Assembly (NCBI GenBank): GCA_964017145.1
Contig: OZ024847.1
Coordinates: 2,976,001 to 3,040,000, forward strand
From: Agrocybe praecox
Taxonomy: Eukaryota; Basidiomycota; Agaricomycetes; Agaricales; Agrocybaceae
DNA length: 64,000 nt
Direction of reading: 5' to 3'
Numbering within the stretch: position 1 is the stretch's first letter; each line of letters opens with the position of its first letter. Shown piece by piece: positions 1 to 11,800 of the stretch. Under the pieces are notes generated by a model. That model was not told the DNA's origin, did no database searches, and saw only the letters and a program-made list of their open reading frames with translations. Position numbers and translations under genes: made by a program.

Positions 1-534
1 AGCTTCCGTAGGATATTGAACCCAGAGATCTTCCATTCGCTGTATGAAGCGGAGGAGTTCCTCGGGACTCTTTTCATCGAACTTCGGCGCATCTCTGCTC
101 ATAGGAGAAGGGAAACCCATCTTTGGTGATACTGGAGTAGTGGGTCTACTTGTAGTAGGTTGCGTTGGTGAATTAGGAGCTAGATTCAACTTGTCTAATA
201 GACTAGCGATGACTTCTAAGCTGTCTGATTCTGAAGTTGTCTCCCTAGGATTTTCGAGAGAACTTGTATCGATAGTAGGTCGATTAACCGGTATCTGAGG
301 TGCACTCGGAGGTCTGATTAACTGCCTATTTTCTGGAGTTGTAGGTCGCTCTCTGCTTGGTTCAGCTGGAAAGTCTCCTGGAACTCTTTGGGAGGGCGTA
401 CTCGCTCTGGTTTGCCTTTTCCTAGGAACCCTAGTAGGTAATTCCGCGAAACCGGCTTGTCTCGAGTTATTCGTTTGCCTAACTCGTTTAGCTTGTCCTG
501 CCGGTTGATTATCCACTTTAGCTTCCTCGGAACT
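1..534 (-). CDS. Partial gag of an LTR retrotransposon (N-terminal part, runs off left edge)
   Basis: Reading the minus strand, a stop at 535-537 is followed by an uninterrupted frame of 178 codons to base 1. The first 120 residues are Pro/Thr/Ser/Arg rich. They are followed by a typical retrotransposon gag opening, seen as RDAPKFDEKSPEELLRFIQ and MEDLW, the start of the capsid-like helical domain. The first ATG in this frame is well inside, so either the true start is non-AUG or there is an upstream fusion. It sits directly downstream of a primer-binding-like site and a long LTR on the same strand, as expected for a Ty3-like element transcribed right to left. Protease, RT and integrase would lie left of the window. 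The gag assignment rests on the KFD...L..F motif and context, not on a database match. Confidence 0.7.
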
Positions 535-621
535 TTAGAACCGATTTAATTGAGCTTCAGCCAAATGTTTTTGTGTTTTTGTTTTTAATAAACCTCGTCA
601 AGGTTTATTCACTCGTTTAAT

Positions 622-631
622 CTGGACACCA
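622..631 (-). promoter_or_regulatory. Putative primer binding site of the left LTR retrotransposon
   Basis: On the minus strand the sequence TGGTGTCCAG begins three bases after the proposed LTR end (…TTGCA, 635-639). A TGG start is what a tRNA 3' CCA end would pair with. I do not assign the tRNA. Confidence 0.4.
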
Positions 632-634
632 AGA

Positions 635-2453
635 TGCAATCTCTCACTTCGAGACTCGTAACTTTAGTGAAAGAAAACACCCTCCCTCGCGGTGGGCTCC
701 AGATAAGGTGCTTGCTGCGGGGTTGAGTGTGTATGTACGATTTGTACTTTGTATATACTCCGAAACAAAACCCAATCAATGTGATTAGTTCTTTCGTGGG
801 AGGGATACGCGATACGCGTCGTTAATTATGTTTTCTCTCAAAAGATATGCTCTCTAATGCAACAGAACGTTTCCTAGGATCGAAGATCACAAGTGTTTGA
901 GTAGCTTACGCACAAAGCGAAGTTCCTCGGAAAGTGTAAACGTAGGTTTAATGTGTTTCCACAAGATGTAGTGTGTAGGTAATTCGCCACTTAGGCTGGA
1001 TACTTAATCCAAAGTCTTTTAATCACTCAGAAAGGGGACTCAATCCTAAACGGGCCACTTAGGCGTCACTTAGACAATTTGCCACTTAGGCAGGGAACTT
1101 ATCCCTCGGAATGGGCCACTTAGGCGTCACTTAGACAATTTGCCACTTAGGCAGGGAACTTATCCCTAGGAATGGGCCACTTAGGCGTCACTTAGACAAT
1201 TCTTGCCACTTAGGCGGGTATTAAGCTTTATGTCACTTAAGACAGAGGAAACTTTATCCCAATACATTTATTTAGGTTCCTCGAGAACTCTACAAGTTAA
1301 CTCAAGTCGCTCAACTAACGCCAAGATGCTCAAATGACACGGTAGGTAGTCTGTTCAATAAAACCAACTCTCGCGGAGATTTATTAGGTACCAAAGGTCG
1401 ATCCTAGGAGTTTGCAACTCAATGCGCGTTCCTCGAATGTGGACAACTGGGTTCTAGTTTATCTGGGGTGCTACGGTATTTTACAGGCTGTTTATATAGT
1501 GCTAGATCTCGGAAAATACAGGAATACTTGGAACGGATCGGAAATGCTCGGAAAATACAGGAAATAATATTATTGGTTAACGCTAGGTAGCTCCACTCGA
1601 TGCATAAGCAACTAGTAGGTACCATGCGTGTTTTTGTATACCCTCGGAAGGGTTCGTATGGTTGGGCAAGTCGCTGACTCGAGCATGACGCTCCGAGGGC
1701 GCTTATTCGCATTAGCCGACGATCATTGATCGACGTCGTAGGGTCCGAAGCATCGGAGTACCGTGGTATCGTATGGATCTACAATCCTCGGCTCCACAAC
1801 TGCCGTTTAAGGTAACTGCGCATATCCGAGGGTCTTAAGACCATGTGTAAGCGTTCCTAGGAACTTCTCCTTTTAGGTTTATCGGCAATCTGACTCGAGC
1901 AGACGTCGGCAAGTCCTAATTGACATTACTAGTGCTTGTCTCGTCGTTTGCATAGTGCCCACTATGTTCCTAGGGACCAGTAATGTACTTTGTTAATGCT
2001 AGGATCAGTCCTACCGCCTTGAGTTAGCGTTCCTAGGAACGTTGGCAGTAGTTTACATGTACTTTCATATGGTGGGAACTTTCCGTTTCCATATTAGGTA
2101 GATGTGGACGCATCGCGCACTGCGTAATAATAAGTGGCTATAGCGCCGTTTAAGCTTATTATCAGCAGGCTCTAGCTTACATTCCTGATGGTTGAATATT
2201 ATCCTAGGAGCCTTCGATCCTGCTGCATCGCTGTTAAAGCGTTCCACGCATTTCCGAGGAACTACTATAACTAACTCTAGCATTCGTAAGGTTCGTCCTA
2301 GGGTTCGTAGAATGGTTTCCCCTAGCCAAACATGTAGCTATCCTCGCTCTGTACTTATGTAGACTTAATAATAAACATGTTTATTATGCCGAAAATTAAG
2401 TAGGATAGACACTTGGTTAAAGTTCAGTCACAGCCGAACACCAGTCGTATCAG
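635..2453 (-). repeat. Long terminal repeat (about 1.8 kb), 5' LTR of the left retrotransposon
   Basis: On the minus strand this block starts TGATACGACTGG (2453) and ends GATTGCA (635), giving TG...CA ends. It lies between the gag frame and genomic sequence. The right edge is exact: base 2454 onward (gcgctcatgc) matches 35513 onward in the second unit, where the sequence continues without the element. The predicted 5 bp target duplication is GCGCT (2454-2458; single at 35513-35517). The interior has no coding frame of note but many copies of the palindrome-like words GTTCCTAGGAAC and TTCCTCGGAA, and the 61 bp repeats listed separately. The partner LTR is outside the window, so the boundary at 635 is inferred. 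Confidence 0.6.
1052..1222. repeat. 61 bp direct tandem repeat inside the LTR
   Basis: Units begin with GGGCCACTTAGGCGTCACTT at 1052, 1113 and 1174, an exact 61 bp period, with the third copy truncated. Within each unit the word GCCACTTAGG occurs twice, and a degenerate earlier copy is near 980. Copies differ by one or two bases only, so the expansion is recent. Repeats in the upstream part of an LTR often carry promoter or enhancer activity, but none is shown here. Confidence 0.9.
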
Positions 2454-2532
2454 CGCTCATGCTTCAAGTTTCAAGTTGTGCATTATAGCAAAATATTTGC
2501 CACCAAAGATTGAGAAAGTGGGGTGTATAAAA

Positions 2533-2950
2533 TGTCGGAAATTTCCGTGACGCGTTATCACGGCCGGCCGTTAAATGTGCATTATATATATATTATAATT
2601 AGGTATGGCAACCTCGGCTTATTATAACGAGTTCGGCATATTGCAACGTGCCGCCATAACACGTGCTATGCCTGGTGGGAATCAACATTCCTACGTGACC
2701 GTCAACGAGTCGGAATGTAATCTTAGTTTGAAATAAAAAATAATAATTCCAATCCATTCCGTTTACGGCTAGGCTGCTGCCGTTGCAACTTGGTTGCAAC
2801 TATTCTTACCCGTTATATCCGTCATATAACGAATCCCTGAGTCCATATAGTGCATAATAATGAGGGTCGGTCGTTGACCCTGGTTGATTTATTTCTGGGA
2901 CGTGACAATGCGTTAGAACGCATCATAACGGGTGACGGAAATTTCCGACA
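2533..2950. mobile_element. 418 bp non-coding inverted-repeat element (MITE-like)
   Basis: Ends are TGTCGGAAATTTCCGT and ACGGAAATTTCCGACA, a perfect 16 bp terminal inverted repeat; imperfect pairing continues through CGTTAT/ATAACG about 20 bases in. Each end contains the self-complementary word CGGAAATTTCCG. The corresponding site in unit 2 (35581-35600, gtgtataagtttgaac) lacks it. The net insertion is 422 bp, with A residues at both edges leaving the target duplication ambiguous (AA or a short A run). No open frame of transposase size is present, so the element would be non-autonomous. Confidence 0.85.
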
Positions 2951-3159
2951 AAGTTTGAACATTAGGATGGTGTGACTGATTGACTTCCCGACTCTCCGAC
3001 AAGCGACCGCTTTTGATGTTATCATTCTTCAACAACGACAGACAATGCCTTGAGTACTACACAGAAGAGGTTCAGTAAGGAGAGGTGGTGAAATGAGGTG
3101 TGCTGCCACTTCCTCTCTTTTTAAAAAAATACTTACACAAACTTTGAAAGTGCAGAGAC

Positions 3160-4424
3160 TGCTCGACGTTGTCCCTGCCACACTCCAGCACTCCATCTCT
3201 TAAATGATAAAGCCCTGCCAGGCGACAAACCCAACTCACTTGGCCGGTGTAGCTTCCTCTACATCCCCTGGCAGCAGTGCTGCTTCTGTCCCCGCTGATG
3301 GAACCACAGCAACCTCCAGACCAGTAGCAGTATTCCTCTTGTTTGTCATTAGCCCTGGCAAGCCCATCAGGTCAGAAAATTGATTCGGCTGTCATCACAT
3401 ACACCCCTGGTGTCCCCTAGTATTTCCAGGGCATCTCCTCTTCCAACAGACAGCACGTGTATGTGCTTGCGTTTCTCGGAAACTCGTTCTCTTGTCTAGT
3501 CATCACTGGCTCAACCCCATATCCTCCTCCAGTTGACAAGATTCCTCCCATTGGTGGGTCGGAGTGCCGGAAGATTGTTTACTGCTGTTCTTTGGATTCC
3601 TGCAGGTTAATATTATCTTTTCCCCCCAGATGTGCCCTCGGCTTCCTCAAAGAGAATAGCCTGTCAGCCACGTTCAACGATGCCGCATCCCGCATCACAC
3701 AGCACAGAGACCACAGGCCCATAGTTGCTCTACACGGCTGGACATGAGATCAGTGTACATACCTTGTCGCACAGCAAGGTACATTCCCATTTTTCTTGCA
3801 TTTCTTTGCGAATTCTCGTGATTTTTTCTATGCTCTTATGTCTCTCATCAACGCTGAGCTGGGCTGGACGCATCAGATCATCAAGGATATGCTGGGTGTG
3901 ACTCCTACCATCCACCCTGGGGTGATATTTTATACTTATTGACATCATTTTCGAACCCCCTTTTTAGATTGACAAGTCGCCGTTGGTCAAGTCAAAGGCG
4001 CGGACTCGTTCAACATCCTCCAACAAGCATTGCACATGAGGATGGGCTTCATTGTCCTCCAACACCTTTTTGAGACGACTGTTGATATCGCTGTTGGTTA
4101 AACCTTCAACGCTGCTCCAACATAGTACGCCCATTTCAATGTGAGTAATTGCTTGCCTTCCTCAAAAAAAGTTATAGTATTGATCTTTCGTTCTTTACAA
4201 TGCATACAGTTGGAAGCCATTGGTGAGTGCCAGAAATTCTTGCTGGGAATATGTATCTCAAGATGAACTTGAGATGAACACGAACAAGATGATCCCTTAC
4301 CCCAAGATGGGCAGCAACGCCAAGTCAGCTGCTCCTAAGAGTTTCGTCGGGTTTTGTCGTCACGCCTGTGTTGACTGTCCTTGCAGGCGCTGCGGTTGGT
4401 GTTGCGAGATTCTTCTTTATCTAG
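3160..4424 (+). pseudogene. Decayed chitin deacetylase (NodB-type polysaccharide deacetylase), unit 1
   Basis: Several exon-like pieces in order match fungal chitin deacetylases: SATFNDAASRITQHRDHRP and IVALHGWT (the region usually reading ATFF... ALHTWTH); LINAELGWTHQIIKDMLGV at about 3845-3900; then GFIVLQHLFETTVDIAVG at about 4045-4105; and a hydrophobic tail AGAAVGVARFFFI ending at TAG 4422-4424 that looks like a GPI-anchor signal. In intact family members the enzyme removes acetyl groups from chitin at the cell wall. Here the exon carrying DID..VRAI...TIWT is deleted near 3930 (still present in unit 2), the codon for Asp in the HDL motif is lost, frames shift repeatedly, and no intact TFDDGP metal-binding motif was found. 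The 5' limit is approximate. A real product is unlikely. Confidence 0.65.
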
Positions 4425-4429
4425 TATGC

Positions 4430-5110
4430 GTGTGCTGTGTACGTAGTGATCCACTCCTTCCCTCTTTTGCTGTTCTTCTCCAAGTCAGCAGGTCTGTGAC
4501 TTGTTAACATGGATCACATGCAGTCGCAAGTAGGTAGAGAAAAAATAAGTGAGTACGAAATGGATAGACAGATTGATGGGTGATATTTGCATAGTAATTT
4601 TATACCCACTATATACCTCAAGATTTACCCAACCGAACTCAACCTAACCCTGATTAGTATATTTACCATTTATTTTAGTATGTGTATGTACTACAATGTA
4701 TGTATGTCATCTGTATCTTCTGTATGTGCATACATATTCTTCTTGAGTAAACATATTGTCATTTTTTTCGTTGGATATACATTGTGATGTCTGGTTTATA
4801 TTGATGCCAATCTTGTCGTACCCAAGTTGTACCTTGAATGAGCAGAAATTACTTCTCTTGATGTCAATTGAGACTAAATCTGTGAATTGGTTGCAGGTGA
4901 TGTTACAAAAGTTCATTCAATTTCAAGTTACATTGTTGTACACAGAATATCTGAAATCTATTTTCTTTCTTTCTTCAATATTGAAATTTGAGCTTAAGAA
5001 GTTACAGAAAAATGTAGACTGTTTTTTTTGTTGTATGTCCTTGAGGATATTGAGAAGAAATTGCAAAAGGTTTTGAATTCTTGTTTTTTTTTTTTGTTGG
5101 TTGGTGTTTA
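4430..5110. other. AT-rich stretch without recognised gene
   Basis: Between the deacetylase relic and the 3' end of the minus-strand GTPase gene. It is rich in T runs and ATGTATG words. Open frames of up to 106 codons occur on the plus strand but have low-complexity composition and no recognisable motif. It is nearly identical in unit 2 (about 37255-37935). Confidence 0.6.
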
Positions 5111-5114
5111 TTAT

Positions 5115-8100
5115 TTAATTGGAGTCACTTGACAATTCTTCTTCTTCTTCTTCTTCTTCACCACCAGCAGCAGCAGCAAGACCCTTGGCTTCTAAAATTT
5201 CCTCTGTAAGATTGTTGAGAGCTATAGAAAGTATAAGTGGTTGGTCATACAAAAGTATGTATAAAAGAACATACAGAGATGATGGTCTAGTATGATTTTC
5301 CATATAGTATCTTTCAATACTTTAGAGTCAATTGATTCAAGTGGATTAGTGGCCTCTTGGTTGGACTCTGAAGGGGTAGTAGCAATAATTTGCTGGACAT
5401 TATCAGCTTGCAAGGACTCAGGAAGGGGAGTCAGGTGCTCTGCTGGACTAAGCTTTGCTTTGGCTATGGAATATAAAATAAATAATGCATCTGAACAATA
5501 TCCAAACCTATAATAAATTTACATACAATGTGGCCTAAGTAACTTTCCTAGCTTCTTCATAATTTTTTTAGGCCTGTTTTTCTGTTTGCCCATTACTTGT
5601 ATTTCATTTGCAGATGACAAATTGAAGTTGCTATCAATCTGATTCTGGGCCACATTTTCAGATTTCTTTGGTTCTAAAAAAAAACTTGGTTAAATACAAA
5701 CTTGTAGAACTTTACAATAGTGAAACAACTGACCACTTTGTGATGATAATGTAACTGAAAGAGCAAGCAATATTTGTGAATGAACGGTGTGTTCATAAAG
5801 TTTTAAAGTCTGTGAAAAGTAAGTAGATAATGAAATTTTGTTGTATGTATTAAATAAATAAAAAATGTGCTCTGAGCATAAGATAAGACCTAAAACAAAG
5901 TTGTAAGATTGCATTTGAACACTTAAAAAAATAAAAGCAAACATATGGCTGAGCACAGTAATTGCTCTTTGTTTAAGCTAAATAAATGTTGGAACTGATT
6001 TCAATAAAAAATAAAAGATAAAATAAGTTTTAACACCAATTTAACATACAATAAACAGAATATTACTTTTTGTTGGGTAGCAGATTGAATTTTGGTTGCC
6101 AATGTTTTCTAAAAACATGAACATATAATATAAGCTTGAATAGTAAAAAATAAAAAGAAAGAAATTATACATACACTCTATTGTAAGGCAATTGCAGGCC
6201 AGACAATTTATAAAGTGCTGCAAAGACATAGAAGAAAATAAATGCTACTAACCTTCTATCATACAGAAATAATCAGGAGAGGTAAAATGCTTCAGAGGCA
6301 GAAAGAAGAATGAATGCTACTCACAAACTATCATAGAGACATAAACAAGAAAAATAGGATGCTGCAGAGGCAAAAAAAAAGAATAAATGCAACTGACTGC
6401 CTATCACAGAGGCATAAACAGGAGAAATAAGATGCTGGAGAGGGAAAAAGAAGAATAAATGCTACTCACTGCCTATCACAAAGGCATCAACAGGAGAAAT
6501 AAGATGGTGCAGAGGCATAAAGAAGAATGCTACTCACCCACTATCACAGACACATAAACAAGATGCTGCAGAGGCAAAATAAAGAATGAATGCTACTCAC
6601 CCCCTATCAGAGGCATAAGCAGGAGAAATAGGATGCTACAGGAGCAGAAAGAAGAATAAATGCTACTCACAAGCTATTACAGAGACATAAACAGGAGAAA
6701 TAAAATGCTATGGAAGCAGAAAAGAGAATGAATGCTACTCACCCCCTATTACAGAGACATAAAAAGGAGAGATAAAATGCTGCAAAGGCAGAAAAAAAAT
6801 GAATACTACTCACCACCTATCACAGAGGCATAAACAACAGAAGAAATAAGATGATGCAGAGGCAGAAAGAAGAATAAATGCTACTTACCCACTATTACAG
6901 ACACATAAAATGGAGAAATAAGATGCTACAGAGGTAGTAGAAAGAATAAATGCTACTCACCCCCTATCACAGAGGCATAAACAAGAGAGAGAAATAAGAT
7001 GCTATAGAGGCAGAAAGAAGAATAAATGCTACTCACCCCCTATCAGAGGCATAAACCAGAGAAATAAGGTGCTGCAAAAGCAGAAAGAGAAAAAATGCTA
7101 CTCACCCCCTATCACAGGAATAAACAGAAGAAATAAGATGCTATTGAAGCAGAAAGAAGAATGAATGCTACTCACTGTCTATCATAGAGGCATAAACAGT
7201 AGAAATAAGATGCTGCAGAAGCAGAATGAATGAATGCTACTCACCCTCTATTACAGAGGCATGAACAAAAGAAATAAGATGCCATGGAGGCAGAAAGAAG
7301 AATGAATGCTACTCACTGCCTATCAGAGAGAAATAAACAGAAAATATAAGATGCTGCAGAAGCAGGTAGAAGAATGAATCCTACTCACCATCTATTACAA
7401 AGGCATAAGCAGACAAATTAAGATGCTGCAGAGACAAAAAGAATCATAAATGGTACTCACCGCCTATTACAGAGACATAAACAAGATAAATAAAATAGGC
7501 ATAGGTAGAAAGAAAAATGATTGCTGCTCACAAACTACCACAGAGACATAAACAATAAAAGTTATGAGCCAGCCACAAGATTTCAAAATATTAAAAACAT
7601 TTACATTCCAATATTCCTTCAAGTATACAATTAATATACATGTTTCTAGCCAAAATTTTTAATAAAAGGCTTACCTGTGTATATGGAAAAAATCGTATTA
7701 TTTCTGCAAAATCTATACCCCTATCACTTGGTCTATGCCTCTGCAGCATATATCTAATAAATACCATTTCAGTACTATGTTCTAGAATCTATGCATTTAT
7801 TATAATATTGTCAAATCTAAACATCCATACCTATCAAATGCATTCTTCATGCACTTCTTCAAGTTTGCCTGCTGTGTTAAAACCAACAAGAGACGTAGAT
7901 TCTCATCATCTAGGGAATTCAAGGTGGTTTGTATGAGACCATCACACTTGATGTTCTCTGGCATAATTTCTATGGACACCACCATTTAGCCATATATTCA
8001 AGATAATGTATGCATAAATAGACATTACCTCCCAAGTAGACTGCTGCTGCTGAAGGATGCCCTAATTTCTGCAACTCTGCCCATGCACCCATCTCTAACT

Positions 8101-8884
8101 GCTTAATTGCAGAAGTTCGAAGCTGATCAGCAGGCTTGTCATTGTCCTTTTCCCATTCCTCTGCATCTTTCACATGCATCTTGGTGAAAATAACAATAAC
8201 AGGAACTATGTACAGTCAGAAATAATGATATAATATATTTCAATACAGGCTCACCCTTTCCTGTTCCACATTCTGAGAAAAACTGTTTCTCTGCATGTGT
8301 TATGGGCCTTGCATTATCAACCGGAATGCAATACCTAATTTCAATAATAATGAGATCATTAATCTTGAAACACTCTGGGTACAGTACCAGATGGCATGCA
8401 ATTGGTCATCCAACTCCACTTCTTGTGAACGTCTATTGATAAAATCCTGTACTATTTTAAGCTCATCTGCTTGACCACTCTCGAATCCCCGAGAGTCATG
8501 AAACACAAATTTATCGTTGTCTGCAAAGACCATCTCATCATCGATCTCGTGTATTCCTCGCTGAGAGATCAACTCAGCCCAAATCTACCCCCCGGCACAC
8601 AGATGAGACTGACCTCAATTGTTGGCGCAAGGACGTGATCGTCCGGCGTCATCTAGAACCAGGCAGTGAGAACTGTGAGATATGCAAACATGATCTATGC
8701 CCACCTTTTTCCCCTTCTTGTTTGTTATCTTCGGCTTCTCAATGGTGTTGCAGACTCTCTGCAGGACAGTCGTTTTGCCTGAGTTGCGTCGGCCTATAAT
8801 GAGAATACGGAAGCGTTTAAATGACCGGCGAATCTCTTTGTAGCGGCCAGGAGAGATGGCAGTGCTCATCGCTTCTGCAGACAT
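5115..8884 (-). CDS. P-loop GTPase (basidiomycete G-domain family), multi-exon, unit 1
   Basis: The start ATG at 8884 opens MSAEAMSTAISPGRYK. Exons 8705-8884, 8614-8652, 8388-8560, 8255-8334, 8029-8205 and 7831-7969 join in frame across GT-AG introns of about 50 bp. They give the G1 P-loop GRRNSGKTT, the G3 motif in FVFHDSRGFESG, then QLHAIWYCIPVDNARPIT, VPVIVIFTKMHVKD (a G4 region lacking the usual Asp of [NT]KxD) and LLLVLTQQANLKKCMKNAF. This order is characteristic of the lineage-expanded G-domain proteins of Agaricomycetes, whose role is unknown. A further exon reads GIDFAEIIRFFPYTQ (about 7672-7715). Farther 3' the gene crosses a 19-module splice-site array and short exon-like pieces (TLKLYEHTVHSQILLALS, RPKKIMKKLGKLLRP, QADNVQQIIATTPSES). 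A probable final exon ends in Ala4-Gly2-Glu8-LSSDSN at 5115. Exons below 7831 are less certain and might belong to a second gene. Confidence 0.7.
6226..7560 (-). repeat. Minisatellite of about 19 exon/intron-like modules (about 70-75 bp each), unit 1
   Basis: On the minus strand each module reads: donor GTGAGTAGCATT, then a pyrimidine stretch ending TTTCTGCCTCTGCAG (acceptor), then about 36 bases closing in CTCTGTGATAGG(G/C)G, immediately followed by the next GTGAGT. I count 19 copies. Most keep both the GTGAGT (or GTTAGT/GTAAGT) donor and a CAG/TAG-type acceptor, while the interior varies by substitutions and small indels. The exon-like part is open in two frames. It lies inside the GTPase gene and in its transcribed orientation. 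A related end (CTCTGTGGTAGTTTGTGAGC) sits at the upstream edge of the array, suggesting that the module was copied from an exon-intron junction of the same gene. Confidence 0.85.
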
Positions 8885-11800
8885 TGTGTACGGAATACTT
8901 TGGATCGAGCAACGAATGCGAAAGAGACAAGGATTGATTGCGGCGATGACTTTAGCAACGTGGGTAAACACCTTAGTGACAGTGAGTGACCTTTGTCTTT
9001 CCGCATTCGGCTACATCTTCCGTAGTTTGTCCCTTCCACCACAACTACCAACTACCACAGAATTTGCCAGTCAAACTCCTGTGACGCTACTCTTGATCCA
9101 AACCTCTTTGATACTTACCCAATAGACATGACTTCCTTGAAACCAAACGCAGGTCAAATCTCTACACCTTTATGCGTATCAACTCGCCCCTGTATGACAT
9201 CCACTGAAAACTTCAAGCTCTGTTTAAGCGATCGTCGACTCCGGTGTTTACCGCCTCCGCCGTGCAAAAACATCTCAGAATTGGAACCACTGGGTAGGTG
9301 TTGAGCGGAATGCATAAACAGCTAAGTCTACCAGCGAGACTGAAAAAGTATCGGTGGTATCGCGTCTCGAAGTTGGCGATGGTGATGCACGGGAGTCTGC
9401 GCTAAGCAAACCAACGAATAATCCTTACCGAGGGGGTGAGTTATGTGGCCTGCTTTGCTTGCCCGGCGATCTAACATATTCAAAACCAGATCTACATCGT
9501 CTGTATGACGTCGTGGAAAATATGGGATCTAGTGAAGAGGTATATCCAACAACAAAGTTGAACAGGCAGCACCCACCTGCCCTTCATTCGCGATCCTGTT
9601 ACCAGCATCAATGTTGTCATAAAGTCAGCGCAGTAGCCAAAATGACACGCGCATAATTTTGTTCATATATTCAAGGCTCGAGATTCAGTTATTGCGGAAT
9701 GAGGCGGTCTGAATTATTTTGTGACGATTACGAACCATACTCCCGCGGCATTCGCTCGCAAAGAAGGGGGGATGATAAATCTCATTAACGAGCAAAACAT
9801 ACTGGATGGCGTTGACCGTTGACGAGAACAGGAACGAGTAGAAATGGCCAATGACACTGCGTTAGTTGGCAATCGAATGACGGACGAGATGCACAGAGTA
9901 CCATGCCCCACTCGGCCTTTTGTTTTGAGCCGAATATTCAACACCGACCCCAGGTCCTCCAACAGATATCGTTGTACCGAAAGATGAGGATATTTAAGGG
10001 CTATTACCTCTGTACGTCATTCCTTCCTTCCTAGACGTTACTCACCAACACTTATCTTGACTCACAAGAAACAGTATACCCAAATATCCCGCCGATTCCC
10101 TATATCCGCGACTTCATAAATCATCGACTCATACATGCTGGCAGGTGCCTCGGCGCGGGTCACTCTTGCTGGAACAGAAAGATCACAAACGCCATAGTGC
10201 TTGTACTATGAGAATGAGGAACGATGTTCCACAGACAATGTAAAAGGGAGAGTGGCTGATGCAAGCGAGTTTACCATACCAACCAGCAGAGCAAGACGAG
10301 GTGACAGACCACACCTGTGGGATACCTAAGTAGGACCTGGACGACACGAAATTGTCAGGGTACGCGACTCGGATGAATGCGATTGGCGCAAGTGTTGGCA
10401 GGGGATATCAATGATCGATGAAGTTCTGCCTATCAAGAGCCTTCCCTTACTCGACGTCGGTACGCTAGATTAGGGATGCTCGCATTTCAGTAAGTCATCT
10501 GCGGACACTATCATACGGTGATTTACTAACTTAAGCTGACAGTACCCGAGTCAGCCATGTTTTACCCAGGAATGAAACTAAAAGTGACCATTTCCATCTA
10601 GACGGCCTTGACATTCAGTAGTATCTGTACATGACTTCAAATCTCAGTATGTTATGACTTACCTCAAAGCATCTCTGCCGCGAATCTGCTGAAGGACGAC
10701 ACTTTGCCGAACCTTTTCAAGATTGTTAGAGCTTCAACCTGCTTCCACCACCACAGAGCGGTGATGCTATGAAAGTCAGTTGGATGAGGTCTCAGGTTTT
10801 CAGCTGCTGTCGCAGAGAATATTGAGATATATCCAGTTAAATTTTTAATTCGTATGTGGATATATCCCTCTCAAATGTCGCCTTTTGCTGATTTATTATT
10901 TATTTATTTTGCTAGAATTTGGTTTTACTACACCACTAGAATGATGTAGATATTCGCTCCAACGAACGTTCATACCACTGGTTGAACTGTCGAAGAATCC
11001 CCCTCGGGCCTCGATATACGCCTGGGAGTTTCGACTCAGCTAACGCGGCAACGAGTTTCGTGCATTTTGGCACCGAAATTTTCACTGCTCACCTCTGACG
11101 CTCTGTATTGGACAACGACCCAACGTTCCTGGTAAAAGAGGACTTTTCGCGCGGGCTTTTGTTTCTGGATGCTGGTTTAGTGTGTTACTGTCTCGACCGA
11201 GTGTGATTGCTTCAAAATTGGCTCATGTTAGACAAATGGTAAACTAGATTAATTCGCCGTCATGAACCAGCTGGACACATCGCGAATCTTTCCAAAAATC
11301 TAAAGTCAGTGCAAATCAACTTAATTCTCTCTTACGACTTATCATTCTTGCGCTTCTATGTAGATTATGCCCCTTCCTGATTATAAATATGATGTATTTT
11401 CAGAAATATAAAACAAATTCTATTTTTCGATGAGCCTAGTCCTAGCTTTTCTGGCTACTCTGAAATTTAATTGTTCCCTCTCGATCATCACCGCATCTAT
11501 GGAAAGTATTGCGCAGAAAGTTGGATCGGCACATACGTGATATGACACCGTCCATATTCACTCGGTTTGAGCAGACTCCCTTGGTTGCTAAACCATGGAT
11601 CCGTTTGACGTTGAGGACCAAATGTAAGATTTTGTCGTGACTCGTCTTTGGATGTGGATGGTATGACAAATTCTGTAGTCGTTAGATACGGTGTGAAGCG
11701 TGGGGGTTGACGTTGGGCCCTAATCCTTGGTCAACTCTGTAGGAAGACAAGTTGGCTGCTCTGCTCTGCCTATCCCATCTCGCCCTTCGCTAGCAGGCGC

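Noticed and set aside
2453..2454. Apparent left breakpoint of the segmental duplication
   Set aside because: The loss of homology here coincides with the TG...CA edge of an LTR, so it marks a transposon insertion and not necessarily the duplication end.
4630..4665. Telomere-like AACCTAACCCT words
   Set aside because: Barely one and a half units, inside an AT-rich intergenic stretch repeated in unit 2; no tract.
6226..7560. CRISPR-like regular array
   Set aside because: Eukaryotic context, whole 70-75 bp units repeat with no unique spacers, and the conserved words are splice sites.
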